Of a stretch of 64,000 nucleotides of DNA, positions 7,208 to 15,012 are shown piece by piece; within the stretch, counting starts at the first letter, position 1, and the number at the start of each line of letters is the position of its first letter. Source of the DNA: JAIEOG01 sp964519985 (GTDB lineage: Bacteria; Bdellovibrionota; FAC87; UBA2466); assembly GCA_964519985.1 (NCBI GenBank), contig CAZFMF010000001.1, forward strand, positions 248,001-312,000, written 5' to 3'. The notes under the pieces are model-generated. The model had not been told where the DNA came from and searched no databases. It worked only from the letters and a program-made list of their open reading frames with translations. The translations under genes were made by a program, and so were the position numbers.

Positions 7208-10200
7208 ATGGTTTCTCTCCAAATCGTCACCTTCATAGTGACGTTTTCTTTCTTTGTGGCAGCGCAAGCCCCGTCACACCAAGCCGCAAATTCCAGGGGT
7301 CGCGACAAGACCTCCGCTCAAGCACTCACCAAACCTCAGATTGAAGAGTTTATTAAGCGGCACGGTATCCTGGCTACGAGGCAAGCTCTGGTCGTTGATG
7401 CCCACGCTCTTCTTTCGAACGTCGTCGATCTGGGTTGCCCTGGCCCTGGGCTAAGCGCTTCGGACTTGCATGATAAACTAGCGTTCTATTTTGCGAAGCC
7501 GCCCAGGTTGAGAAGCTCGACTCAACTTAAGCTGTTGCAGGCCGTTTTAAAGTGGCTCTGCGACAGCGGTTACGAGTTTGGGGGCATGGTACATCGGTCT
7601 CCCATTGCGACGGCAATGGAATCGATTCAGTTGGCGGAGGACTGGGTATTTGGAGAGTTTGTTCGATCCGAATACGACGTCGATGTCCTGCATCAGGCCG
7701 CGGTTCAACAGACTGACATCCCGAAGGAAAAACTACCCCTCTTTCTCGACTATCTGGCGCGGTCAGGGCGCCTGCAGTCCCTGACTCAGAAGGTTCTGCA
7801 GGGACCTCATGGGCAAAAAGCCTTTGAAGCGGCTCGTGATCGCATTGAACTACTTCGCCTGAAGTCGGCGGATCCCAACCTCAAAATGGGCGCTGCTGAA
7901 AAGAAGCATTTTGACGAACTCAGTCAGCGGGTTTCGGAAAATGGCAAAAAAGACATCGGCATTTTTCTCTATTTTGGGGATGTTCAAGACGACTTCATGA
8001 AGACAAGGGATGGAGTTCAGTTAAGGGGCGAACCCTTCCATCCTTTCGACGCCGACAAAGAATGGAAGAAGACTTTTCTGAAGGATCGGCTCAAATCTTT
8101 GAATATCGATCCGAAGATTGAAGACAAGATTGTTCGAGACTTTGTCGACACCGAGAACTATCCAGTCAATGCGGTGAAGCGGCTATCTGAATACATTCAA
8201 TTGCTCGTCGCATCGCCACCGCGAGGGCTGGGCCTGTCGCATCAGAAACTCACCGAGAAGGTCGAAGCCTATCGGCGCCGCCCTCCCAAGGATCCTCGTG
8301 GCGTCGAGCGAATGGAAACTGCATGGAGAATGGTGAACAACTATGCTTCGGCGTGGTTGGTGAAAGGGGGAGCGCGCATCTTCGAGCGAGACATTCTCTC
8401 GTATGCTTCTCCGGATGAGTTCAATCGAATCCTATCGATTGTTGATGTCTATTCATCGATTTCAAAGCGGGAGTTTGACGAGAAGAAAAACCCCACGGTT
8501 GATTTAAAAATTTATGTCGGCCGCCAGGATCTACATGCGATGACGGAGCCAGAGTTTCGAAAGCAGCCATGGGAGCAGCAAAAAGCGGCTTATTTAAGCC
8601 ATCTTAAATCATGGCGTACCCAATATGAATCGCTTTCCCCTTTCTCATGGCGCGGTGAGCCTGAAAAATTGGAGAACTTTGATTCGCGGACTTGTGAAGA
8701 GCAGGTTCGTGACTTCGTAAGCCGTGCGCCGAAGCTTAGACCTGACGAAGTAGAGATTGCTCTTAAGGCGATCTGCAAGGATAAGATTCCCGAAATGTTG
8801 AAGTGGTATCAGAGGCAGCGCGAGCGCAATTCACTCATCAAAGGTCGATACCGGGATCTTCAAGAATTGTTGGACCGAACCGTCAGTTTTGTTCTCGCTA
8901 GCGATAAAGAACTTGGAAAGTTGGCTGACATCGATCCCGGTGGATGCAAAGAAACTGATTTTCACGCGGCAAATTGCCTCTCGGCCTTGAGAACGCGCTC
9001 AGATGGAATAATCGGTTTTCGGACGAAGGCCGAGTATTTACTTCTCGCTTTGAGATCTGCGGAAGTGGACCCCTTACTGAAAGATAGTGCATCCTTGGAA
9101 TCCGTTCGGTTACTGGCGGAGCGTCTGGTCAAATTAGTGGAGCTTTCCAAATCTATCCAAGGTAACGATTCACCCGCCTTGCAGCGAAGCTGGAAGACAA
9201 CAATCGCATTGCCTGCATCCCAGGTTGCGAAGGATCGAAGGCTCTTTGATGTTGGGTTTTGTAGTGAACTGCCTGCCGGTTCTCTGAAATGGAGCCCCAA
9301 GGCGCAGGCTCCAGGAACCGATTCACCGCCTTCGAAAGACGGAGGTCAGAGTTCCGAGCAGGCCGCGTTCGATGCCGGGGTATCCCAACGCAATAAGGAA
9401 TATCAAAAGCAGTACACAGATCTAAATAACTTCTTGGTTAAGGAAATCGAGAGTGCCGCCGGAAAAGAAAAGGCGTTCATTCAAGAATTCGATCAACGAA
9501 ATAGCGCTCGGCTGCAATCGGCGTTGGCAACGTTGGAAGGTCGGACTGCAGCGGTAACTCATCAGGTTTCTCGGCAAAGGGAATTGACCGACGCACTCGA
9601 GCCTTTTTCTAAGGGTGTCAGGTCGGGGCGCTCAAGCATGGTTCGCGAGTGGGAGAAGTTTAGTGAACTCGAAAGAATTATCGTGGATGCCGTCCCTCGA
9701 GACGACGAAGACCGCGCCAACCTCGAAATGGCCCGTCTTTCCAGAGACGCAGCCTCTCTCGCCCGCGCTCGAGGGGACCGCGAACTCGCCGGCCAATATG
9801 CCGATGTCGGAACTGTCTTTGGGCGAGTGGCTTCCGGGATCTCAGACCACAAACGTCTGATTATCGGTCTCACACCCGGTATTGGATTCGCGCAAGATTT
9901 TCTGGAATTGGTGACGGGTTTTGATATCGACAACAACCGGTTAGATGGAGTGGATAGGGGCTTTGCGGCTTTGGGCGTATTAAGCGGCGGATTGGGAAGC
10001 AAGCTAAAAATTCCCGCCAAGGCTGCCGCGGAGATGCTCCAAGCCAGAAAAACCTTGTCAGGCGGTGCGTTGCCAAAAGCCATCGATGCCGCCACCAGGG
10101 CCCTAGAGACGAAGAAAATTTTTGTCGAGGGGAGTAATGTAAAGCGAGCCTTTAAGATCGACAAAGTGGTTGAAACCGATGCTCTCAATGCTGAACAAGT

Positions 10201-10564
10201 TTTAGTTGGTAGACAGCCGCCCTATGCTAGCGGAAGAACTGCTACTGAACTTCGCACGGTTGGTGAACAGAGATTTGTGAGGGTCTATTCGGAGGCAGAC
10301 AAATTTCCGGGTGCCTATATCACCAGAGCGGAGACCGTAGCTGGAAAGTCCCCTGCAGAAGTCAAAGCTCTACTGAATCTTAAAGATGAGCCGAAGTATA
10401 TGACCGACGTGATTCTTCCCGACAACTCGCGATTGTTGCGTAGTCCCATTGGAAAAAACGATTTTGGTCAAGGTGAGGGGAAAATTCAGTACCAGATACT
10501 CGACGAATTGAAGGCTAGTTTTTTTCGCAATCAGCGATTGATTGAGGTATCACCTCCGAAATGA
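7208..10564 (+). CDS. Secreted polymorphic-toxin-like protein A (1118 aa)
   Basis: The ATG at 7208 has AGGAA just upstream and starts a signal peptide (MVSLQIVTFIVTFSFFVAAQ). Residues about 30-860 are helical and charged with no recognised domain. Around 880-960 a hydrophobic Gly-rich segment (GLTPGIGFAQDFLELVTGFD, later AALGVLSGGLG) matches the 'pre-toxin' linkers that precede toxin domains in polymorphic and CDI proteins. The last roughly 120 residues (PPYASGRTATELRT, FVRVYSEADKFPG, DVILPDNSRLLR, FGQGEGKIQYQ) resemble C-terminal modules seen at the ends of large haemagglutinin-type exoproteins. The activity is unknown to me. The stop overlaps the next gene by ATGA, the usual toxin/immunity layout. 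No two-partner-secretion, VgrG, Rhs or LXG module is present, so the route past the periplasm is unclear. Confidence 0.7.
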   Translation: MVSLQIVTFIVTFSFFVAAQAPSHQAANSRGRDKTSAQALTKPQIEEFIKRHGILATRQALVVDAHALLSNVVDLGCPGPGLSASDLHDKLAFYFAKPPRLRSSTQLKLLQAVLKWLCDSGYEFGGMVHRSPIATAMESIQLAEDWVFGEFVRSEYDVDVLHQAAVQQTDIPKEKLPLFLDYLARSGRLQSLTQKVLQGPHGQKAFEAARDRIELLRLKSADPNLKMGAAEKKHFDELSQRVSENGKKDIGIFLYFGDVQDDFMKTRDGVQLRGEPFHPFDADKEWKKTFLKDRLKSLNIDPKIEDKIVRDFVDTENYPVNAVKRLSEYIQLLVASPPRGLGLSHQKLTEKVEAYRRRPPKDPRGVERMETAWRMVNNYASAWLVKGGARIFERDILSYASPDEFNRILSIVDVYSSISKREFDEKKNPTVDLKIYVGRQDLHAMTEPEFRKQPWEQQKAAYLSHLKSWRTQYESLSPFSWRGEPEKLENFDSRTCEEQVRDFVSRAPKLRPDEVEIALKAICKDKIPEMLKWYQRQRERNSLIKGRYRDLQELLDRTVSFVLASDKELGKLADIDPGGCKETDFHAANCLSALRTRSDGIIGFRTKAEYLLLALRSAEVDPLLKDSASLESVRLLAERLVKLVELSKSIQGNDSPALQRSWKTTIALPASQVAKDRRLFDVGFCSELPAGSLKWSPKAQAPGTDSPPSKDGGQSSEQAAFDAGVSQRNKEYQKQYTDLNNFLVKEIESAAGKEKAFIQEFDQRNSARLQSALATLEGRTAAVTHQVSRQRELTDALEPFSKGVRSGRSSMVREWEKFSELERIIVDAVPRDDEDRANLEMARLSRDAASLARARGDRELAGQYADVGTVFGRVASGISDHKRLIIGLTPGIGFAQDFLELVTGFDIDNNRLDGVDRGFAALGVLSGGLGSKLKIPAKAAAEMLQARKTLSGGALPKAIDAATRALETKKIFVEGSNVKRAFKIDKVVETDALNAEQVLVGRQPPYASGRTATELRTVGEQRFVRVYSEADKFPGAYITRAETVAGKSPAEVKALLNLKDEPKYMTDVILPDNSRLLRSPIGKNDFGQGEGKIQYQILDELKASFFRNQRLIEVSPPK

Positions 10565-10911
10565 ATTGGTCTGTTCAAAATGAGAATCTGATCCTGCATG
10601 GTCGGAAACTTGCCGTACCTGGTCCAGTTCAAAAAGCTGTCGAACAGGACGGCGTTCTCGTTGTTCTAGTTCAGTTTGACCGTATCCCGCCCGGTGTAGG
10701 CGATGGAAATGTTTTTGGGTTTGACTCCGTAACCGGTACCCAAAAGTGGCAAATACTAGCTCAGCCAAACCCGGGAAACCGCCCGAACCCTGTGACTGGG
10801 ATATGGCAGAAAAACGGCAAGGTTTGTCTTTACTTTGGGGGTGGTGTGGACGGTTTTGTGGACGTCGAAACGGGTGAAGTAACCATCCCCCCGGGCCAAC
10901 GGCCTTGGTGA
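10561..10911 (+). CDS. Putative immunity protein for toxin A
   Basis: This is a 116-residue cytosolic protein without a signal peptide, starting inside the stop codon of the toxin gene (ATGA overlap). It is predicted to be beta-rich, with a PQQ/propeller-like blade pattern (NVFGFDSVTGTQKWQI, later VCLYFGGGVDGFVDVETGEV). Small one- or two-blade proteins of this look often sit behind polymorphic toxins. The role rests on position, size and coupling, not on a recognised immunity family. Confidence 0.6.
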   Translation: MNWSVQNENLILHGRKLAVPGPVQKAVEQDGVLVVLVQFDRIPPGVGDGNVFGFDSVTGTQKWQILAQPNPGNRPNPVTGIWQKNGKVCLYFGGGVDGFVDVETGEVTIPPGQRPW

Positions 10912-10940
10912 TCTGAGTATTCCCTGCGAAATGCAACTGA

Positions 10941-11069
10941 TTTGAACCAGTGGAATGGAAACCGAAAGTCCAATCCAAAGCTGAAGCCACCTTCGCCGCC
11001 CAACGCGAACGCGAATACGGCAATCGCGGTGCTGTCGGTGCAACGGTACACGGCACTTCGAACCGTTAG
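10941..11069 (+). pseudogene. Orphan 3' fragment of the secreted protein at 6587
   Basis: After an in-frame TGA at 10938 the frame reads FEPVEWKPKVQSKAEATFAA and on to GTSNR and a TAG at 11067. This is the same tail as the 6587-7033 protein, with one conservative change near its end. There is no start codon or ribosome site, so it is a displaced gene end left by duplication or recombination around the toxin pair. Confidence 0.8.
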
Positions 11070-11085
11070 TCCGTATTCCCCGCGG
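10974..11085 (+). repeat. Direct repeat, right copy (DR2)
   Basis: This is the partner of 6938-7049 at an offset of 4036 bases. A shorter related string (GTATTCCCTGCGAAA) also occurs just after the immunity stop near 10917, resembling the ends of both copies (GTTCCCTGCGGAA and GTATTCCCCGCGG). The end motif is therefore present three times. Confidence 0.9.
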
Positions 11086-11159
11086 CATATAAGATGGTTG
11101 GACCACTTTTGGCCACGCGGTACTCGTTGAGTTGGTTCTCCACTTCCTACGCTGACTAT

Positions 11160-11239
11160 ATTAGTGAAAGGTCAATCCATCTTTCTGGAGGCTTCCGCAG
11201 GTTGTGCATTTTTCCCGTACGGGGCTGGTCATGGGCAAT
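11160..11239 (-). pseudogene. Decayed copy of the zinc-ribbon gene
   Basis: Directly downstream of the intact copy at 11240-11488, the minus strand reads IAHDQPRTGK in one frame and CTTCGSLQK then KDGLTFH in others. The nucleotides still match the 3' third of the copy at 11522-11770 (GGAGGCTTCCGCAGGTTGTG on the plus strand is shared). An internal deletion and at least one frameshift destroy the frame. Confidence 0.8.
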
Positions 11240-11488
11240 TTATCGCGGCCTAAGATCGATATAGTACTTTTCTAGGCTCCCGCAGGTCGTGCATTTTCCA
11301 GTGATCGACAAAAAGCCCGGCTTGTCGTGAGCGATGGTTGATGCATCGAACTCCAAATAAGGTATGAACTCCCCGGGGCGATAAAGGTGGCCCTTGGTGC
11401 AAGCTTCGCACATCTGGTCCTTATCTCGATTCATTCTTTCCACTGCCCGCTGGGCTTGCTCGACGGCCTCGGGCGAAATAGCTTCCAT
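11240..11488 (-). CDS. Zinc-ribbon-like small protein, family copy 2 (putative immunity)
   Basis: This is an 82-residue protein counted from the ATG at 11488. An in-frame TTG six bases earlier is less likely because GGGAGGTAAATTTTGATC places the Shine-Dalgarno correctly for the ATG. CEAC and CTTC form the knuckles around GEFIPYLEFDAST, and it ends IDLRPR. Its leader is nearly the same as that of copy 3, so the duplication included the ribosome-binding site. It is the second small gene behind toxin B. Confidence 0.75.
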   Translation of the reverse strand: MEAISPEAVEQAQRAVERMNRDKDQMCEACTKGHLYRPGEFIPYLEFDASTIAHDKPGFLSITGKCTTCGSLEKYYIDLRPR

Positions 11489-11521
11489 GATCAAAATTTA
11501 CCTCCCACCTGTGTGCATTGG

Positions 11522-11770
11522 TTACCTAGGTGAAAGATCAATCCATCGTTTCTGGAGGCTTCCGCAGGTTGTGCATTTTCCTTCAATCGAAAGATAGCCG
11601 GGGCGATCGTGGGCAATTGTGGAAGCATCAAACTCCAAATACGGAATGAACTCTCCAGGACGATATTTTTTGTCCTTCGTGCAGACCTTGCACATTTGAT
11701 CTTTCTGAAGGTTCCATTCTTCAACTGATTCCTGCGCGAGACTTATCGCCCAGGGAGGGATGATTTCCAT
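11522..11770 (-). CDS. Zinc-ribbon-like small protein, family copy 3 (putative immunity for toxin B)
   Basis: This is an 82-residue protein. The ATG at 11770 lies two bases after the toxin stop (TGA at 11775-11773), and the Shine-Dalgarno GGAGGTGAG is inside the last toxin codons. The layout is that of a toxin/immunity pair. CKVC and CTTC knuckles flank GEFIPYLEFDASTIAHDRPG. It is cytosolic. The family is not one I can name. The Cys pattern suggests zinc binding, and the strict conservation between copies is in the strand-rich core. Confidence 0.75.
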   Translation of the reverse strand: MEIIPPWAISLAQESVEEWNLQKDQMCKVCTKDKKYRPGEFIPYLEFDASTIAHDRPGYLSIEGKCTTCGSLQKRWIDLSPR

Positions 11771-11772
11771 CG

Positions 11773-13239
11773 TCAAAACTCACCTCCGCCCGTAATCCAT
11801 GTCTTCGGAATTAACTCATTAATGTAAACCTGACTACCGTGCCCCATCAGTTCACCTCCCGGTATGGACACCGATGCCGCTTTTCCCTCGTAAATGATCT
11901 TGCCGGCGGGAACCGTTATTTCTACCCAAGCGTTGGCCCGGTTGCCAAACTGAGGCGCCAAAGCTGAATCGTATGTGGCTTGGAATCTTCCCTCAGGCTT
12001 TACTCGACTCCAAAACTTGCCTACCCCATCTCCAGACCCGTTGTGAACTCGGTATAACTTCGTATTTTTAGTAAGTTCGTTCATCGCATAGCTTTCGGCG
12101 TGGAACGTGCTCGATACCGGTACCTTTCCCACTTTAATTTCTAGAAGAGGTCCTTCCTTAAAGGCGTTGAACCTTTCAATCGTCCGAGTACTCTGAGAAA
12201 TCTCCTCAGCGAGATTGAACGCAACTCGTGCCTCGTTTCCGTTCTCGGCGGCGGTGCCCATCCCCTTTGTCAACTTTGCGAGGGCCTTGATTCCTTTGCT
12301 TCCACCCGAAACCAGGCCCCCGGTGAGTGCACCTAAGGCGGCAAATGTCCTACCGGCGACACCCAATCGCTGTCCAGTGAGAAGGCTGCGCCCAGATATT
12401 GCCTCATACCCATCCCTACCGGTGCCCACCACCGGAATAAAACCCAGACCAATATCGGCGGCCATCGTTGCAACCTTCGCAAATGCCGACTGTCCTTCGG
12501 TATCGCCTTCCACACCCGCACGTTCGCCTTCGGCCAACGCCATGCGCTGAATATCGTTCGCGACTTGATCGAAAGGAACGTTGTCGGCACTTGCGAGTTG
12601 AGGAGAGGGGCCTTCAAGACCACCTAGCGCTCCCATGAGGTTCTTGGACATGGCAGTCATGGCGTCCTGTGTTTTTTGAATCGCCTCGTCGGTGCTTTTG
12701 GTAGTGGTCTCGCTTTTCGTTTTGATTGCTTGGCGGCGAGCTTCATAGGAAGCAGAGATGGCCTGGGTCCTTCTTACCATCGCATGCGCAACGGCCATAG
12801 TGAGCTCGGCATCGGCCCGTGCGCGCGCCTGCATTTCTGTCGAAAGTCGTCTAGATTGATCCACGAGCCTCGCGGTCGATTCTTTCATCGAGGTATCAAG
12901 CCTTTGCTGAAAATCAGCTGCTTCTTTTGCATTCGCCGCGCGCGCTGCGTCCTGCTGAGCCTGAAAGGCGGCCTGGCTCTCATTTATGCGCTTGTAGATC
13001 GAGTTCTGTTCGGCGGCGTAGTTGTGCACCGGCGGTTGGTGTTCCGGAGCCTTGGTTGGCGGAGGTTCGTAACGCCCCCCACCGCTGCTTCCGCCCACAT
13101 TCGTCGGCGGGCAGTCGTAGATCACCATGTTGATGCCGTCTCCCGAGATGGAAGTCGGCTTGCATTGCGGAGGGCCTTCGCCGCCGTCGGCCTGAGCCAG
13201 TGCGCACAAAAACCTTAAAGCCAGTAAAATCGGCGTCAT
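11773..13239 (-). CDS. Secreted polymorphic-toxin-like protein B, ADP-ribosyltransferase-like C-terminus
   Basis: This is a 488-residue protein with a signal peptide (MTPILLALRFLCALAQA) and a Pro/Gly-rich stretch. A long Gln/Ala/Lys-rich coiled coil spans about residues 75-215, and a pre-toxin segment about 256-330 (ADIGLGFIPVVGTGRDGYEA, then LGALTGGLVSGGSKG). The last roughly 95 residues (LYRVHNGSGDGVGKFW, PQFGNRANAWVEITVPAG, GGELMGHGSQVYI) look like the compact ADP-ribosyltransferase-like ends of T6S/polymorphic toxins, which open with a 'YRV' strand and close with a 'G..QV.I' strand. The exact family is uncertain. It overlaps the upstream secreted-protein gene by ATGA and is followed after two bases by a zinc-ribbon gene. 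Confidence 0.7.
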   Translation of the reverse strand: MTPILLALRFLCALAQADGGEGPPQCKPTSISGDGINMVIYDCPPTNVGGSSGGGRYEPPPTKAPEHQPPVHNYAAEQNSIYKRINESQAAFQAQQDAARAANAKEAADFQQRLDTSMKESTARLVDQSRRLSTEMQARARADAELTMAVAHAMVRRTQAISASYEARRQAIKTKSETTTKSTDEAIQKTQDAMTAMSKNLMGALGGLEGPSPQLASADNVPFDQVANDIQRMALAEGERAGVEGDTEGQSAFAKVATMAADIGLGFIPVVGTGRDGYEAISGRSLLTGQRLGVAGRTFAALGALTGGLVSGGSKGIKALAKLTKGMGTAAENGNEARVAFNLAEEISQSTRTIERFNAFKEGPLLEIKVGKVPVSSTFHAESYAMNELTKNTKLYRVHNGSGDGVGKFWSRVKPEGRFQATYDSALAPQFGNRANAWVEITVPAGKIIYEGKAASVSIPGGELMGHGSQVYINELIPKTWITGGGEF

Positions 13240-14027
13240 TCAGCAATGACCCCCTGAATTTTGTGGGTCAATTGTTCTTTGAGAATTCGTATGTATTCAC
13301 GGCGATGCAGATCGAGCATCTTGCCAAGTTCTTTGGCTGCAGGGATGGAGTTTATTTTGGGGACGGAAATCAGCGCGTCCATCATCATCTGGGTGTCTGC
13401 AAGCAAAGATGCAACTCCCTGCCTAAACTTCGCATCAACCGTCAGGCAGGCGACGATTCGGGCTTCGCTGGTAGGCGCACAATCTCCGACGCTGGCAACC
13501 ATGGTCTTTAAATCGTTGATCACGGGGAGCTGCGAATGGATCTGCTGCGAAATCCGATTGAGCACCAGAATATACCGGTCACGATTCTCTACGCGACTTT
13601 GGAAGAGATTGACCTCCCCGTTCAAGTCCCATTGGGCTTTCTTCACGTTTTCTGCATCACAGAGCCGGAAAAGGAACTCTAAACCTTTGTCACTTTCTCC
13701 AGGATATTGCGCCCGAATCTCCTGACGGCAATCTGCGACCAAGGCCTTCCAAGGAAATTTTGCGTGTATGACTTCCGCCTGAAGCGCCTCCTTCAGTTCC
13801 GCCCGCAAAGTGAGCGAGCCTTCGAAGTTCCAGCGTCCGCGTTCCGATTCCATCATCTTCTTCAAACGCTGAGGACGGGCTTGAGAAAGAAATTCGAACA
13901 ATTCGGGGCCCGGTCCGCGTCCCGATTGAGCGATGAAGACAAAAAACGTGTCCGCCTCAATGGGGTTTTTAGCGGCATAGGACACGCCGACGCAAAGACA
14001 GAACGATAAAAGCAGAAGTTTTCTCAC
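13236..14027 (-). CDS. Secreted helical protein preceding toxin B
   Basis: This is a 263-residue protein with a signal peptide (MRKLLLLSFCLCVGVSYA). The mature protein is helical with five Cys (VADCRQ, RLCDAE, VGDCAP, VACLTV and one in the leader). Its stop overlaps the start of toxin B (ATGA), so it is the first gene of a secreted-protein / toxin / zinc-ribbon / zinc-ribbon operon. No family is recognised. By position it may help export, localisation or delivery of the toxin. That is inference only. Confidence 0.6.
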   Translation of the reverse strand: MRKLLLLSFCLCVGVSYAAKNPIEADTFFVFIAQSGRGPGPELFEFLSQARPQRLKKMMESERGRWNFEGSLTLRAELKEALQAEVIHAKFPWKALVADCRQEIRAQYPGESDKGLEFLFRLCDAENVKKAQWDLNGEVNLFQSRVENRDRYILVLNRISQQIHSQLPVINDLKTMVASVGDCAPTSEARIVACLTVDAKFRQGVASLLADTQMMMDALISVPKINSIPAAKELGKMLDLHRREYIRILKEQLTHKIQGVIAE

Positions 14028-14267
14028 AATTTTCCTTCTAAACTAGAGGCGCCTTATAATGCATTGAGTCATAATTCTCAAATGGAAAGGTCATTCCCAG
14101 AGTGCATGGAATAAATTCAAAAATGTTTATCTCGAAGGCGCTGACAACTTTTGTCGGAGATGCGGGATCGAGGTCCAAAAATGTCACTCTTTGGCCCCGA
14201 TGCTGCCTCGCTAAGGAACACCAGTCACTGGCATTCCCCCTGCAGCTGCGACGGGTAGGGTGTTTGA

Positions 14268-14870
14268 ATGCGATTTTTGATCAGATTCTTTTCCAGGCTA
14301 AAATCAGACAGCTTCGAAGATTTCATTCGCCAGCAAAAGGATGATCCTCGAAAGGTCGATTGGATGAAACCTTACTGGGCCGCCTTTAAAGAAGGTTCGA
14401 TAAAGTCCGTTAAGGGCAAATATAAGTACCACTGTCCAGCGTGTGGATATCCGACTTTGGATGAGCGAGCAGCATACGAAATCTGCATGCTCTGTTCATG
14501 GGAAGACGACGGGCAAGACGGACGCGATGCTGACCAGGTGTATGGGGGACCTAACAGCGACTATTCGCTCTCCGAGGCTAGGCAGAACTTTGACCTACAT
14601 GGTACCTCATACCGGCCCTCGAAAGAGCAGCGTTACCTTTTGGATAGTACGGTACAAACCCTGATTGCCAGCTTTGTGAAACAATATGAATCGCTTAGGT
14701 GGCGAGGAAGGGTTCCCAATACGGAAACTTTGGCAACCGACCTATTGATAATGAGTGAAGTTCGCGAATTCCTGATGATAGCGATTGTCGAAGGACAGAG
14801 GGATCCTGCGATATTGGCCGATTGGTGCGAACGGGCGAAAGAAGAATTTAAACGACGTCGCAACCGGTAG
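14268..14870 (+). CDS. CPCC-type cysteine-rich protein (Cys_rich_CPCC-like)
   Basis: This is a 200-residue protein. Residues about 55-105 match the Cys_rich_CPCC pattern: YHCPACGYPTLDE, YEICMLCSWEDDGQ, GGPNSDYSLSEARQNF. The usual CPCC is CPAC here, but the second CxxC (CMLC) is intact, so a zinc site is likely. The N-terminus is basic and the C-terminal 90 residues are helical. CPCC-domain proteins are common neighbours of polymorphic-toxin genes and are suspected immunity proteins. This one lies between toxin B and toxin C without its own toxin, so it may be an orphan. The domain call is strong. The role is inferred. Confidence 0.7.
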   Translation: MRFLIRFFSRLKSDSFEDFIRQQKDDPRKVDWMKPYWAAFKEGSIKSVKGKYKYHCPACGYPTLDERAAYEICMLCSWEDDGQDGRDADQVYGGPNSDYSLSEARQNFDLHGTSYRPSKEQRYLLDSTVQTLIASFVKQYESLRWRGRVPNTETLATDLLIMSEVREFLMIAIVEGQRDPAILADWCERAKEEFKRRRNR

Positions 14871-14875
14871 CGGTC

Positions 14876-14919
14876 GGCGCTACCCAGCAATGCCAGGCAC
14901 TGTTCCTGGGGATAGCGCC
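14876..14919. terminator. Compound hairpin after the CPCC gene
   Basis: GGCGCTACCC and GGATAGCGCC form an outer stem, and CCAGG / CCTGG around CACTGTT an inner one, starting six bases after the stop at 14870. No T-run follows, so it could be a Rho-assisted end or a repeat element. A related CCAGGA/TCCTGG hairpin lies at 20505-20520. Confidence 0.4.
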
Positions 14920-15012
14920 TACGCTCCCCAATGTTTAGTTTCTGCCTTTCATTTCAATTGTTCGCCGCCCTTCGACTGTGCTAACTCCAGCCCCGATTTA
15001 AACCGTTTCTAG

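Noticed and set aside
12676..13218. A 180-codon plus-strand frame across the toxin B coiled coil
   Set aside because: It is antisense to a gene with a clear signal peptide and coupled neighbours, and its sequence is the Arg/Cys-rich kind typical of shadow frames.
14102..14344. An 80-codon frame before the CPCC gene
   Set aside because: It has no ribosome site, and its end overlaps a strongly recognisable gene in another frame.
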